DNA from: Actinomyces gaoshouyii
GTDB taxonomy: Bacteria > Actinomycetota > Actinomycetes > Actinomycetales > Actinomycetaceae
Assembly: GCF_002072175.1 (NCBI RefSeq)
Contig: NZ_MVIV01000003.1
Span: 186,001-250,000, forward strand
Direction: 5' to 3'
DNA: 64,000 nt
Under the pieces are notes generated by a model that was given only the letters and a program-made list of their open reading frames with translations, searched no databases and had not been told where the DNA came from. Made by a program: the position numbers and the translations under genes. Positions 9,329-18,224 of this stretch are shown piece after piece; position 1 is the first letter of the stretch, and the number at the start of each line of letters is the position of its first letter.

Positions 9329-9352
9329 GTACCTTGCATTGCAAGATATATG
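9329..9352. promoter_or_regulatory. Candidate PadR operator
   Basis: A dyad with core CTTGCATTGCAAG (7+7 symmetry sharing a central base) lies 40 bases upstream of the padR start, next to an AT-rich AGATATAT. Similar TTGCATTGCAA sites precede PadR-family genes in other Gram-positives, so autorepression is likely. Confidence 0.6.
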
Positions 9353-9391
9353 GCGGGACCAGGAAGACGGGGCGGAGGAGTTGAGCGGGGG

Positions 9392-9874
9392 ATGACCGGA
9401 CCAGCGAGAGCCTCGAAGACGACCGCGGCTGGCACCGCGGAGCCACAGTTGCGCAAGGGCGCGCTCGAGCTCGCCGTCCTGGCACTGGTCGAGCGCGCCG
9501 AGCCCGACGGCATCTATGGCGGCGCCCTCATCGAGGAGCTCGCCGCCTTTCCCGCCCTCGCCGCCCCGCAGGGGACCGTCTACCCGCTCCTGTCCCGCCT
9601 GCGCGCAGTCGGGGTCGTGGAGACCACCTGGCAGGAATCCCCCAGCGGGCCGCCTCGGCGCTACTACCTGCTCACACAGGCCGGGCGCGAGCGCCTGGCC
9701 GCACAACGCCGGGTATGGCTGGCCCTGAGTCGCGACATGACCGCCCTCCTGGGCGGCACCACGCGCCCCGATCGCCCCGCACGATCCACGAGGTCCGCGC
9801 AGCCCGGCCACCCCACGAGATCCCCACAGGCAACGACGAGAACGACGAAGGAGAAGACTCGTGAGCACCGCTGA
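9392..9874 (+). CDS. PadR family transcriptional regulator
   Basis: About 160 residues. A PadR winged-helix domain covers residues about 15-100, with GALELAVLALV, GTVYPLLSRL and PRRYYLLTQAG, the typical helix-turn-helix and wing motifs. The C-terminal 50 residues are a low-complexity Thr/Arg/Pro tail instead of the usual coiled-coil dimerisation domain. I chose the ATG at 9392 because GGAGGAG lies upstream; the frame opens earlier without a good ribosome site. It overlaps the next gene by 14 bases, so both are probably co-transcribed and self-controlled through the CTTGCATTGCAAG dyad. Confidence 0.88.
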   Translation: MTGPARASKTTAAGTAEPQLRKGALELAVLALVERAEPDGIYGGALIEELAAFPALAAPQGTVYPLLSRLRAVGVVETTWQESPSGPPRRYYLLTQAGRERLAAQRRVWLALSRDMTALLGGTTRPDRPARSTRSAQPGHPTRSPQATTRTTKEKTREHR

Positions 9875-10564
9875 ATCGCGCGCCGCGCTCTCGCCTACCC
9901 GGACCCCGGGCACCGACATGCCGACCTCATGGGAGGACGCCGAGTGGGACGACGCCGCACCGGCCGAGGCCCCCAGGATCCTCGGGATCCCCATCTCGCT
10001 CGATCCCCGCGGTCTGCGCGAGCGGGCCGCCCGCCACTACTCCCCCACCGCCCCCCCCTCCTCGTGCCGCGCGCCTGGGGCATCGGCTGGGACCTCAATC
10101 TCGGGGCCCTCGCGGCAAGGGCGGGCTGGACCAACCCGGATGACCTGGGCGATGACCTGCGCCTGGGCCCGGCGGGCATGAGCGCGCTCAGCCTGGCGCC
10201 GGCCGCGCTCGCCGCGGGAGCGGCCATTGGCGCCGGTGCCGTTAGCAGGAGCGCTCCGCCGAGGGTCCGGGCGACATCAGCGTCGAGCCTCGCGCCAGCC
10301 GTGCTCGCGGCCACCGCGCTGGGCGCGGTAGACCTCGCGCTCGACGCGCACCTCCCGCAGCGCCTCGGCCACGCCACCACCTCGCTCCTGCTCACCGGCG
10401 CAGGGATCGCCGGCGCCCTCCAAGCACGGGGACGGGTCGGCCGCGCCCAGCAGGCGGCGGTCGTCGTCGGGGCGACCGCCGCGGCCACGGGCCTCGCCAT
10501 CGCCGCGACCCGGGCCGCGATCCGCCGCGCCGTGAGGACCACCACCGCGAGCGGCCAGGAGTAG
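9861..10564 (+). pseudogene. DUF5808-like membrane protein, frameshifted at a poly-C tract
   Basis: Reading starts at a GTG inside padR and gives MSTAESRAALSP followed by a stretch ending RHYSPTAPP. Homology then continues in another frame as LLVPRAWGIGWDLN and alanine-rich membrane segments to the stop at 10564. The break coincides with a run of eight C at 10051-10058; nine would restore one frame of about 234 codons. The VPRxxGxGWxLN signature resembles DUF5808, often found beside PadR regulators. The product is probably a PadR-controlled membrane protein. The frameshift could be a sequencing error, a true mutation or slipped-strand phase variation. Confidence 0.6.
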
Positions 10565-10832
10565 TCCCGAGCAGCACGACAGTTGCGGCACTGGCCAGCG
10601 CGCTGACGATCGAGATCGTCCGTCTCCTCGTCGCGGCGCTGCGGCGATGGTGGACAACCCCCGAGGAGCGTTTCGCCCTGGGCCGCCGGGCGTGGCTGGC
10701 GATCATCGTGTGCCTGTCAATGGCGGGGCCGTCGCCTTCCTCGTGGCGGTCCGCGTGCCGGCCACGGCGGTCGAGGCGCCCCGCGCGGAGCGGGCCCCGG
10801 GCGCCATCGAGAACGCCGTAGCCGATATCTAA
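10564..10832 (+). pseudogene. Possible small membrane protein remnant with a one-base frameshift
   Basis: No intact frame has a normal start. One frame reads ALTIEIVRLLVAALRRWW and then RAWLAIIVCLSMAG. The hydrophobic stretch continues in a second frame as AVAFLVAVRVPATAVEAP to a stop at 10832. Joining them at the GGGG of about 10722-10726 (one G missing) gives a plausible single-pass membrane protein. I do not recognise the family. The rest of the gap up to DoxX (10833-11026) shows no gene. Confidence 0.3.
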
Positions 10833-11026
10833 GGGCCGAGCGCGAGGTTGAGGCCCCGATGAGCGGTTATGGCCCCACGATCCGGGCGGCGCCCCCAGCC
10901 CGACGGCTCCCCGGCCTGCTGGCGGGGCGGGGTGCGGCCTGGTCTGCGCGGAACGCTGCGCGCGTGGCGCGGACTCGCGGGGCCCTGAGCCTGGCCCGCG
11001 CCGCCGAGGTGGGCCAGGATAAGGGC

Positions 11027-11533
11027 ATGGATCTTCTGCGCGCCGTTGCCCGTCCCCTGCTCGCCGCGAGCTTCGTCGTCGATGGCATCGACGCGATCGC
11101 CCGCCCCAAGCGCCATGTCGAGAGGATGAGGAGGGTGACGCCCGCCCTGGAGCGCGTGGGCGTCCCGCCGGTGATGGACTCCGACGCCGCCCTGGCCGCC
11201 CGCGCCCTCGGCGCCGTGAGCGTCGCCGCGGGCCTAGGCCTGGCCACTGGCCGCGCGCCGCGCACAAGCGCCGCCGTGCTGGCCGCGATCAACGTGCCGC
11301 TCGCCGTCGTCAACCACCCGGTGTGGGCGGTCAAGGGCAGGGAGGCGCGCCTTGACGCCGTCTCCGGGCTCCTGCGCCGGGGCGCGCTGGGCGCGGGCCT
11401 CCTGCTGGCCTCCGTGGACCGCGCCGGCCGCCCCTCGCTGGCCTGGCGCGCCGCGAACAAGCGGGAGCAGCGCCGGGCGATCCAGGCCGCCAAGGCCGCG
11501 GTGCGCCAGCGCTATGAGGGCGCCTCCGCCTGA
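11027..11533 (+). CDS. DoxX family membrane protein
   Basis: A 168-residue membrane protein starting MDLLRAVARPLLAASFVVDG, the classical DoxX N-terminus with first-helix RxxLAxxFvxxG spacing. Further hydrophobic helices include AARALGAVSVAAGLGLATG and a helix ending VWAVKG. The frame is open further upstream but the DoxX homology begins at this ATG, so I start here. The C-terminal 50 residues are basic (NKREQRRAIQ) and cytosolic. DoxX proteins are associated with thiol and oxidative-stress responses in mycobacteria. It is apparently monocistronic. Confidence 0.8.
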   Translation: MDLLRAVARPLLAASFVVDGIDAIARPKRHVERMRRVTPALERVGVPPVMDSDAALAARALGAVSVAAGLGLATGRAPRTSAAVLAAINVPLAVVNHPVWAVKGREARLDAVSGLLRRGALGAGLLLASVDRAGRPSLAWRAANKREQRRAIQAAKAAVRQRYEGASA

Positions 11534-11623
11534 ACCATCCCATGGGTCGGCGCTGTCCAGCGCCGGCTCGCACCGCCCCGTCTTACGTCCACCGCCGCTG
11601 CGCCGACCCGAGGAGCCGTTCCA

Positions 11624-13948
11624 GTGACCGACCACCAGACCACCGCCGCCGAGCCCGACATCGTCTGGACCCGCACGGATGAGGCCCCCATGCTGGCCTC
11701 GGCCTCCTTCCTGCCGATCGTGGAGGCCTACACGCGCGCGGCGGGGGTGAGCGTCGGCGTCGCCGATATCTCCCTGGCGGGGCGCATCCTGGCGGCCTTC
11801 GGGCTGGCTGACGACGACCTGGCCCGCCTGGGGGGCCTCACGTCCTGCCCGAGCGCCACGATCATCAAGCTCCCCAACATCTCCGCCTCACTGCCTCAGC
11901 TCAAGGCCGCAATCGCCGAGTTGCGGGAGCAGGGTTTCGATATCCCCGAGTACCCGGACGCCCCGGCCTCGCCCCTGGCGGAGGAGGTCCGCGCCGCCTA
12001 TGACGCGGTCAAGGGCAGCGCCGTCAATCCCGTGCTGCGCCAGGGCAACTCCGATCGGCGCGCCCCCGCCTCCGTCAAGGCCTACGCGCGCTCCCACCCG
12101 CACTCCATGGGCGAGTGGTCCCCTGAGTCGCGCACCCGCGTGGCCACGATGGACGAGGGCGACTTCAAGCACAACGAGCGCAGCACCGTCGTCGGCGAGG
12201 ACGGCGCCCTGGAGATCCGCTTCGTGCCCACGGGCGGTGGCGAGCCCCGCGTGCTGCGCGACCACCTGGCCGTCACGGCGGGCGAGGTCGTTGACGCCAC
12301 GCGCATGAGCGCCGCCGCCCTCGACTCCTTCCTGGCCGCGCAGGCGGCCGCCGCCAAGGAGGAGGGTCTGCTGCTGTCGGTCCATCTCAAGGCCACGATG
12401 ATGAAGGTCTCCGACCCGGTCATCTTCGGGCACGCCGTCGCCTCCGTCATCCCGAGGACGCTGGCCGAGCACGGGGACGCGCTCGCCGCCGCCGGGCTGC
12501 GGGTCGAGGACGGGCTCGCCTCGATCCTCGCCGGGCTCGAGGAGATCGAGGGCGGGGAGGCGATCCGCGAGGCGATCGCCGCCGAGCTGGCCGATGGCCC
12601 CGCGATCTCCATGGTCGATTCGGACAAGGGCGTCACCAACCTCCATGTGCCCTCCGATGTCATCATCGACGCCTCCATGCCGGCGATGATCCGCCGCGGG
12701 GGGACCCTGTGGGATGCCGACGGCGAGCTGCGCGACACCCTCGCCGTCATCCCCGACTCCTCCTACGCGGGCGTCTACGAGGCCGTCATCGAGGACTGCA
12801 AGGCCCATGGCGCCCTCGACCCCACCACCATGGGCACGGTCCCGAACGTGGGGCTCATGGCCCGCAAGGCCGAGGAGTACGGGAGCCACGACAAGACCTT
12901 CATCATGGACGCCGCCGGCACCGTGGAGGTAGTCGCGATCGAGGGAGCGGGGGTGGAGCCCGGCACCGTGCTGCTCTCCCACGAGGTCGAGGCCGGGGAC
13001 ATCTGGCGCGCCTGCACGACGCAGGACGCCCCCATCCGCGACTGGGTGCGCCTGGCCATCGCCCGCGCCCGCGCCACCGGGGCTCCCGCAGTGTTCTGGC
13101 TCGACCCGGATCGCGCCCACGACGCCGTCCTCATCTCGCTCGTCACGCGCTACCTGGCCGAGGAGGGCCTGGCCCTCACCGAGGGCGGCGACGGCGCCGA
13201 TAAGCGCACTGAGAGGGCCGACGGCGATGACGACCCCGTGGAGGGCTCGGCGGATGGCGCAGGGCTCGACATCCGCATCCTCGACCCGGTGGCGGCCACG
13301 CGCTTGTCACTGGAGCGGGCACGCCGGGGCGAGAACACGATCTCCGTGACCGGCAACGTCCTGCGCGACTACAACACGGATCTCTTCCCGATCCTGGAAT
13401 TGGGCACGAGCGCCAAGATGCTCTCCGTGGTGCCCCTCATGAGCGGCGGGGGCCTGTACGAGACGGGCGCGGGCGGCTCGGCCCCCAAGCACGTCGCCCA
13501 GCTGCTGGCGGAGAATCACCTGCGATGGGACTCCCTGGGCGAGTACCTGGCCCTGGCCGAGGCCCTGCGCCACGTGGCCGACCGCGGTGGGAAGCCGGCC
13601 GCCGCTATCCTCGCCAATGCTCTCGATACCGCCACGACCGCCTTCCTCGAGGCCGACCGCTCCCCGGGCCGGAAGCGCGGCCAGATCGACAACCGCGGCT
13701 CCTCCGCGTGGCTCGCCCTGGAGTGGGCGCGTGCCCTGGCCGCCCAGTCCGAGGACCCCGAGCTGGCCGACGTCTTCCGCCCCGTCGCCGAGGAGTTGGA
13801 GGCCGTCATGGGCACGATCCAGTCCGAGATGCTCGCTGTCCAGGGAAACGCCGCGGATATTGGCGGCTACTACCACCCGGACGCCGACCTCACCGCCGCC
13901 GTCATGCGCCCCAGTGCCGCTCTCAACGCGGTCATCGACGGGATCTGA
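11624..13948 (+). CDS. icd: NADP-dependent isocitrate dehydrogenase, monomeric type
   Basis: A 774-residue monomeric (IDH-II) isocitrate dehydrogenase that oxidatively decarboxylates isocitrate to 2-oxoglutarate with NADP+ in the TCA cycle. Recognisable landmarks are [16 protein letters not shown] at the N-terminus, [14 protein letters not shown] in the substrate-binding region, the metal-site stretch [14 protein letters not shown]-like [15 protein letters not shown], and [15 protein letters not shown]. The family is usually about 740 residues; the excess is an acidic insert at about 520-545 ([17 protein letters not shown]). The GTG start has CGAGGAG upstream. It faces rplL across a shared hairpin terminator. 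Confidence 0.95.
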   Translation: MTDHQTTAAEPDIVWTRTDEAPMLASASFLPIVEAYTRAAGVSVGVADISLAGRILAAFGLADDDLARLGGLTSCPSATIIKLPNISASLPQLKAAIAELREQGFDIPEYPDAPASPLAEEVRAAYDAVKGSAVNPVLRQGNSDRRAPASVKAYARSHPHSMGEWSPESRTRVATMDEGDFKHNERSTVVGEDGALEIRFVPTGGGEPRVLRDHLAVTAGEVVDATRMSAAALDSFLAAQAAAAKEEGLLLSVHLKATMMKVSDPVIFGHAVASVIPRTLAEHGDALAAAGLRVEDGLASILAGLEEIEGGEAIREAIAAELADGPAISMVDSDKGVTNLHVPSDVIIDASMPAMIRRGGTLWDADGELRDTLAVIPDSSYAGVYEAVIEDCKAHGALDPTTMGTVPNVGLMARKAEEYGSHDKTFIMDAAGTVEVVAIEGAGVEPGTVLLSHEVEAGDIWRACTTQDAPIRDWVRLAIARARATGAPAVFWLDPDRAHDAVLISLVTRYLAEEGLALTEGGDGADKRTERADGDDDPVEGSADGAGLDIRILDPVAATRLSLERARRGENTISVTGNVLRDYNTDLFPILELGTSAKMLSVVPLMSGGGLYETGAGGSAPKHVAQLLAENHLRWDSLGEYLALAEALRHVADRGGKPAAAILANALDTATTAFLEADRSPGRKRGQIDNRGSSAWLALEWARALAAQSEDPELADVFRPVAEELEAVMGTIQSEMLAVQGNAADIGGYYHPDADLTAAVMRPSAALNAVIDGI

Positions 13949-13990
13949 GACCCACCGGGGAACGGCAGGGGCTGACGTGGCAGCACGCAC

Positions 13991-14026
13991 CTGGGCCCCG
14001 GCCACCAGACGGTGGCCGGGGCCCAG
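13991..14026. terminator. Bidirectional terminator between icd and rplL
   Basis: A perfect 16-bp stem (arm CTGGGCCCCGGCCACC) with a four-base AGAC loop sits between the convergent icd and rplL genes. It can serve both strands. Confidence 0.8.
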
Positions 14027-14090
14027 GGCGATCAGTGAGTCCCCGCGTCAGCTCAGGCCGCGTGGCCGCGCGCCGACGTCGGGGATGGGC

Positions 14091-14483
14091 TCACTTGAGG
14101 GTGACGGTGGCGCCGGCGCCCTCGAGCTGCTCCTTGGCCTTCTCGGCGGCCTCCTTGTTGGCGCCCTCGAGGACGGGCTTCGGAGCGCCGTCGACGAGGT
14201 CCTTGGCCTCCTTCAGGCCGAGGGAGGTCAGGGCGCGCACCTCCTTGATGACCTGGATCTTCTTGTCGCCGGCGGCCTCGAGGATGACGTCGAACTCGGT
14301 CTTCTCCTCGGCGGCCTCGCCACCGGCGGCGGCAGCGCCGGGAGCGGCGGCCACGGCCACGGCGGCCGGGGCGGCGGCGGTGACGTCGAAGGTCTCCTCG
14401 AAGGCCTTGACGAACTCGGACAGCTCGATGAGGGTGAGCTCCTTGAAGGCCTCGATGAGCTCGTCGGTGGTCAGCTTCGCCAT
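14091..14483 (-). CDS. rplL: 50S ribosomal protein L7/L12
   Basis: A 130-residue stalk protein. It has the N-terminal dimerisation domain ([20 protein letters not shown]), the alanine-rich hinge, and a C-terminal domain with EKTEFDVIL and [18 protein letters not shown], which binds translation factors. Length and layout are standard. It follows rplJ by 69 bases in the usual rplJL order, under the L10 leader upstream of rplJ. Confidence 0.98.
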   Translation of the reverse strand: MAKLTTDELIEAFKELTLIELSEFVKAFEETFDVTAAAPAAVAVAAAPGAAAAGGEAAEEKTEFDVILEAAGDKKIQVIKEVRALTSLGLKEAKDLVDGAPKPVLEGANKEAAEKAKEQLEGAGATVTLK

Positions 14484-14552
14484 GATGGGCGTTCCTTCCT
14501 GGTTAAGTGGTTCCTGCGCGGGCAGGATGGGGGATGACGCGCGCGGCCCGGA

Positions 14553-15074
14553 TCAGGCCGCGGCCTCCTGCTTGTCGCGCAGGGCGTCGACGGTGCGCAC
14601 GGCCTTAGAGGCCGGCGCGGCGAAGAGGTACGCGGCCTTGGACAGGGACGCCTTCATAGCGCCCGCGGCCTTGGCGAGCAGAACCTCGCGGGATTCAAGA
14701 GATGCGAGCTTGTCGACGCCGTCGGCGGACAGCACGGAGCCGTCCATGACACCGCCCTTGATGACGAGCTCCTTGTTGTCCTTGGCGAAGTCACGCAGGG
14801 CCTTCGCGGCCTCCACCGGCTCACCGGTGACGAAGGTCAGGGCCGTGGGGCCCTTGAGGTCCTCCGCGAATGCCTCGAAGCCGACCTGGCGGGCGGCGAT
14901 CGCGGCAAGCGTGTTCTTCACCACGGTGTACTCGGCGTTGCCGGCGAGCGAGCGGCGCAGCGTCTTCAGCTGGGCGACGCTCATCCCGCGGTACTCAGTC
15001 AGCAGCACGGCGCCGGAGTCGCGGAACTTGTCCGCGAGCTCGGCAACAGCCGCTTCCTTGTCAGGCCGTGCCAT
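14553..15074 (-). CDS. rplJ: 50S ribosomal protein L10
   Basis: A 173-residue ribosomal stalk base protein that anchors L7/L12 dimers. The N-terminus (MARPDKEAAVAELADKFRDS) and LLTEYRGMSVAQLKTLRRSL are typical of actinobacterial L10. GGAAGGAG lies upstream of the ATG. In bacteria L10 in complex with L7/L12 represses its own mRNA through the leader, which is visible upstream here. Confidence 0.98.
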   Translation of the reverse strand: MARPDKEAAVAELADKFRDSGAVLLTEYRGMSVAQLKTLRRSLAGNAEYTVVKNTLAAIAARQVGFEAFAEDLKGPTALTFVTGEPVEAAKALRDFAKDNKELVIKGGVMDGSVLSADGVDKLASLESREVLLAKAAGAMKASLSKAAYLFAAPASKAVRTVDALRDKQEAAA

Positions 15075-15254
15075 GGGCCCTCCTTCCGTGGTCTGCCGCA
15101 GCGCCCTTCACGGAAGAAGCCCCGCGCCGGTGGGCACGGGGCTCGCGGCCCAGCGATGCTGGAGCGGTCTCGTCTCACCTGCGCCGGCCCCGCCCATGGC
15201 GGACTTGGTCCCGCTCGCGCGGGAGACCTGCGGTCTTTGGCAGGTGCCACACTA
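15075..15254 (-). promoter_or_regulatory. rplJ promoter and L10 ribosomal-protein leader
   Basis: The minus-strand 5' UTR begins with GCCAAAGACCGCAGGT, characteristic of the actinobacterial L10 leader, followed by stems including GAGCCCCGTGCCC pairing with GGCGCGGGGCTT before the ribosome site. A -10-like TAGTGT is at 15254-15249 with TTGCGG about 19 bases further upstream. The expected role is feedback control of rplJ-rplL by the L10(L12)4 complex. Confidence 0.7.
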
Positions 15255-15450
15255 CCGGTCACGCTCCCGGGCACCGCAAGCGCTGCGGTCGGGCCTGCAC
15301 AGTGCGATCGGTCACGTATCCGGGCGCGCACACGCGCGGGGCGCACCATCCGGCCAGGTCGCCTCGGGGCGCCGACCGACCGCCACCGCCGTCGTCGAGA
15401 TGCCCGCGGGGGCAGCGCGGGAGGCGGGGATCGCACCCGGCAGCGTGCTG

Positions 15451-15482
15451 CCCGTCGCCCCGGCGGGCGCCGGGGCGACGGG
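15451..15482 (-). terminator. Terminator downstream of the lipoprotein gene
   Basis: A perfect 13-bp stem (arm CCCGTCGCCCCGG, 15451-15463 with 15470-15482) and a six-base loop begin three bases beyond the stop of the minus-strand lipoprotein gene, separating it from rplJ. Confidence 0.75.
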
Positions 15483-15484
15483 CG

Positions 15485-16502
15485 TTAGAGGAGGGTGAGC
15501 CCAGCCTCGACGGCGGCGCGGTACTGCGCAAGGTCGCCGGAGGCCTCCCAGCGCATGAGGATGACCGCCCGGTTGACGTCGCCGTCGCGCACGACCCACA
15601 TGCAGCCGGGGAAGTCGCCCTCCCAGCTCCACAGGAAGTCGACACGCTGGCCCTCCAGCGAGTCGTTGGAGAAGGCCGAGACCGCCGAGTCGCGCAGTGC
15701 AGTCAACCCCGGGTCGTTGAGGAAGCCCGTGACGGCCTCGGACAGTGAGGCACCGGTGAGCCCGTCCCCGGCCATGACGGCGCACTGGGGCTCGGTCGGG
15801 ATACGGTTGGTCCACGCCCTCGTCCAGGGGTTGGCTCCGTTGCGCTCCTCCGGCCGGCCGACGTCGTTCCAGCTCTCGCCCACGAGGAGCGACAGGCCGG
15901 CGGCCTGACGGCGCTGCCAGCCCTCGGCGGGTGCCGCGAGCGCTGGCTCATCGGCCAGGGTCAGGCCCGCGTCGAAGGAGGCGATCATGTCCTCGTCCAC
16001 CGACGGGCCGAACAGGACGACGACGGCCGCGGTGAAACCGTTGGTGAGCGACCACACGGCACCGCTGCCCGCGCCCGCGGAGGACGTCAGCGACTGACGC
16101 GAGCCGCCGTCGTTCTCCTTGACCTCACCGACCGTGACATCCCCGCCGACGATCTGGCCGAGCGAGGCGACGCCGAGGGTGACGGAGGCGTTGTCCTCAG
16201 CGCCGGGCCCCCACAGGCGGGCGAGGACGAGGTCGGAGGTGGGGATCTCGGTCGCGGAGGTGGTCCAGCAGCGGTCCCAGTAGAAGTCGGTGGACCTGCT
16301 CTCCTGGGCGAAGAGGCTCATCGCGGCCGGCAGCGGGATCGTCAGCGGCTCCATGACCTCCTGCGCCCAGTCCTCGGGGACCTGGGCCTGCCCACCGCCG
16401 CCCGAGCCGTCGTCGGAGCAGCCGGCGAGGACGTACGCACCGGCCGCGGTGAGCGCGGCGGCTGCCGCAGGACCACAGCAGGAGACGTCGCGACAGTGGC
16501 AT
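15485..16502 (-). pseudogene. Lipoprotein of unknown function, frameshifted in the signal peptide
   Basis: The mature part (about 325 residues from AGCSDDGSGGGG) is open and intact, but no start codon in its frame has a ribosome site. The ATG at 16502 has GTGAGGAG upstream and begins MPLSRRLLLW in another frame. Removing one base at about 16471-16476 joins it to PAAAAALTAAGAYVLAGC, a textbook lipoprotein signal with lipobox LAGC. The exported domain is acidic, with tryptophans and several cysteines (DRCWTT, PQCAVM, GCMWVV), and I do not recognise it. It is divergent from a prepilin peptidase. The shift may be a sequencing error, a true inactivation or on/off switching. Confidence 0.6.
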
Positions 16503-16667
16503 AGGGGCTCCTCACAGGACTGTGGGGGCACAGTAGGGCTGCCGAGGGACAGTCTGGGCGCACAGCGCGCTACCGGCGGCTCCACACCTGCGACCAGGGG
16601 CGTTCGCCCCGCACGACGGGGCGCCCGTGCCGGTGCTGCGCGGCGGGGTCGTGAGACAGTGTCGTGC

Positions 16668-17405
16668 GTGGTTCTCACGTCCGTCGTCGTCCTCGCCGCC
16701 CTCGCCGTGTGCACCGTCGCCGTCCACGGCCCTGTCTCCCGGATCGCTCGCCACTACGTCGGCGAGCTGCTGACCGAGGCGGTGACGGGCAGCGGGCAGC
16801 CGGTGGACCCCATCGTGCCCGGCGCCGTGCGCCGGCATCATCTCCTGCTCAGCGCACCGCAGACGGTCCTGTTCCTCGTCGTCGGGGGCCTGGCCTGCAC
16901 GGTCGCGCTCGTGGCCGGACAGTGGTATGAGGCGGCCCTCGCCCTGCCGGTGGTGGCGGCGCTGACGGTCGCGGGGAGCACGGACGCCGTCTGCCACCGT
17001 CTGCCCAATGTCCTGCTGGGCCTGGCGGCGGTGGGGGCCGGCGTCGGTATCGCCGCCGCCGTCGGCCTCGCCCTGGCCGCCGGCGGCGAGAGCGCGCGGG
17101 TGCTGGCCCCAGTCGTCGGTTCGTTGGGCGCCGCCGCCGCTCTGGGAGGGGTGGGGCTGCTGTTGTCCCTCGTGCCCTCCGGTCTCGGCATGGGGGACGT
17201 CAAGCTGCTCGCACTCGTCGGCCTGTGGCTCGGGCGGTTCGGCTGGGCGGTGCCCGTCGTCGGCGCCGTCCTCGGCCTGTTCCTCGCGGGCACGGTGGCG
17301 ATCGTGCTCATGGCGGTGCGCCGGGCACGCAGGGACACGATGATCGCGATGGGCCCCTATCTCATCGTCGGCGCCCTCACCGTGTGGGCCCTCGCGGTCG
17401 TGTGA
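16668..17405 (+). CDS. A24 family prepilin peptidase
   Basis: About 245 residues and highly hydrophobic, with roughly seven membrane segments. The two aspartate sites of type IV prepilin peptidases are present: STDAVCHRLPN (DxxxxxxPN) and GLGMGDVK (GxGD). It lacks the N-terminal cysteine-rich methylase domain, like many actinobacterial members. It would process prepilins or Flp/Tad pilins in the membrane, but no pilin genes are nearby. The start is uncertain: GTG at 16668 or 16659. The longer in-phase opening overlaps the lipoprotein gene and shows no homology. Confidence 0.82.
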   Translation: MVLTSVVVLAALAVCTVAVHGPVSRIARHYVGELLTEAVTGSGQPVDPIVPGAVRRHHLLLSAPQTVLFLVVGGLACTVALVAGQWYEAALALPVVAALTVAGSTDAVCHRLPNVLLGLAAVGAGVGIAAAVGLALAAGGESARVLAPVVGSLGAAAALGGVGLLLSLVPSGLGMGDVKLLALVGLWLGRFGWAVPVVGAVLGLFLAGTVAIVLMAVRRARRDTMIAMGPYLIVGALTVWALAVV

Positions 17406-17519
17406 GCCGCAGGCCGATGATCATCGTGACGATGACGCTGGTCATGGCGGCGCCGTCCTCGTCACGTGCGCGGTGACAGAGCGTAAGCAGGCAGGAGCGG
17501 GTCCTGCGTCCGGCGTCTC

Positions 17520-18062
17520 TCACTCCTCGACCACGGGGATGTCGGTGAGGCGCAGGGCGATAGCCTTCTCGTCCTTGCCGTTGCCGGGCAGGTCGAGCGT
17601 CACCGTGTCCTGACCGGTATCGGGCCACACGACGGGCACGAGGACAGGGGCGTCCGGCCCCGCACGGGGAACACGGACCGGTTGGTCATCGGCCACACCA
17701 CACCCGAGCCACCAACTCTCTGCATCGGCAGGTAACGAGTCGCCCCGTTGAGCAGGGACAGGGAGCAGGCGTTCGTAGCGCCAATGCCCCAGTATCTCTG
17801 CCACCTGGGCGGCATGTTGACCGCCCGCTTCTCATCCGAGTCATTAGCAACACGAGGCTCAGACTCACCCTTACCCGCAAGCGACACCTGCCACCCCGAC
17901 AGATCAGCCAACTGCGCCAACCGGTCACCCACAGCCTGAGCACGACGCTCAGACAACTGCTGATTATGCGCTTCAGAATCCACATCATCCGTATGACCCG
18001 TAATCGCCAACGCACCACCGGAGGGGAAGCGCCCCAACGCCGCCGTCGCCGCCGCCAGCACC
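17520..18062 (-). pseudogene. OmpA-family protein remnant (truncated and frameshifted)
   Basis: From 18062 downward one frame encodes an OmpA-like peptidoglycan-binding motif: ALAITGHTDDVDSEAHNQQL, SERRAQAVGDRLAQL and GKGESEP. Homology-like sequence then passes to LLNGATRYLP and, after a one-base shift near 17730-17745, continues as ESWWLGCGVADDQP and PVLVPVVWPDTGQD to IPVVEE. No start codon or signal peptide is present. The 5' end stops abruptly at about 18060, where sequence coding on the opposite strand begins. The two segments were probably one exported cell-wall-associated protein or two fused fragments. Confidence 0.6.
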
Positions 18063-18224
18063 AAGAACGGTCAGACCCGTTGGCTGTACTACAAGGACGA
18101 CGACTTCGGCCTCCTCGATGTCATCGTCAACCCCTTCACCTGGGAGGAGGCGGGCGACCAGGACCCGCGCGTCACAGCCTATGCGCCGGCCGGCACGCTG
18201 AAGGACTCCGCCGCCTTTGCCGCT
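18060..18224 (+). pseudogene. Orphan coding fragment on the opposite strand
   Basis: An open plus-strand stretch reads TKNGQTRWLYYKDDDFGLLD, then VIVNPFTWEEAGDQDP and AGTLKDSAAFAAMRSL. The composition looks like real protein, and the frame has neither a start nor a stop of its own here. It is wedged between the OmpA remnant and the kinase remnant, both on the minus strand. I do not recognise the family. It appears to be an internal piece of a gene brought in by rearrangement. Confidence 0.4.

Noticed and set aside
10647-10832. Intact 61-codon gene
   Set aside because: Its start lacks a ribosome site and the first half reads better in another frame as a membrane helix, so I treat it as part of a frameshifted remnant.
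17377-17628. Small minus-strand hydrophobic ORF (MTSVIVTMIIGL) downstream of the OmpA remnant
   Set aside because: No ribosome site, no homology and it overlaps two neighbouring coding ends.
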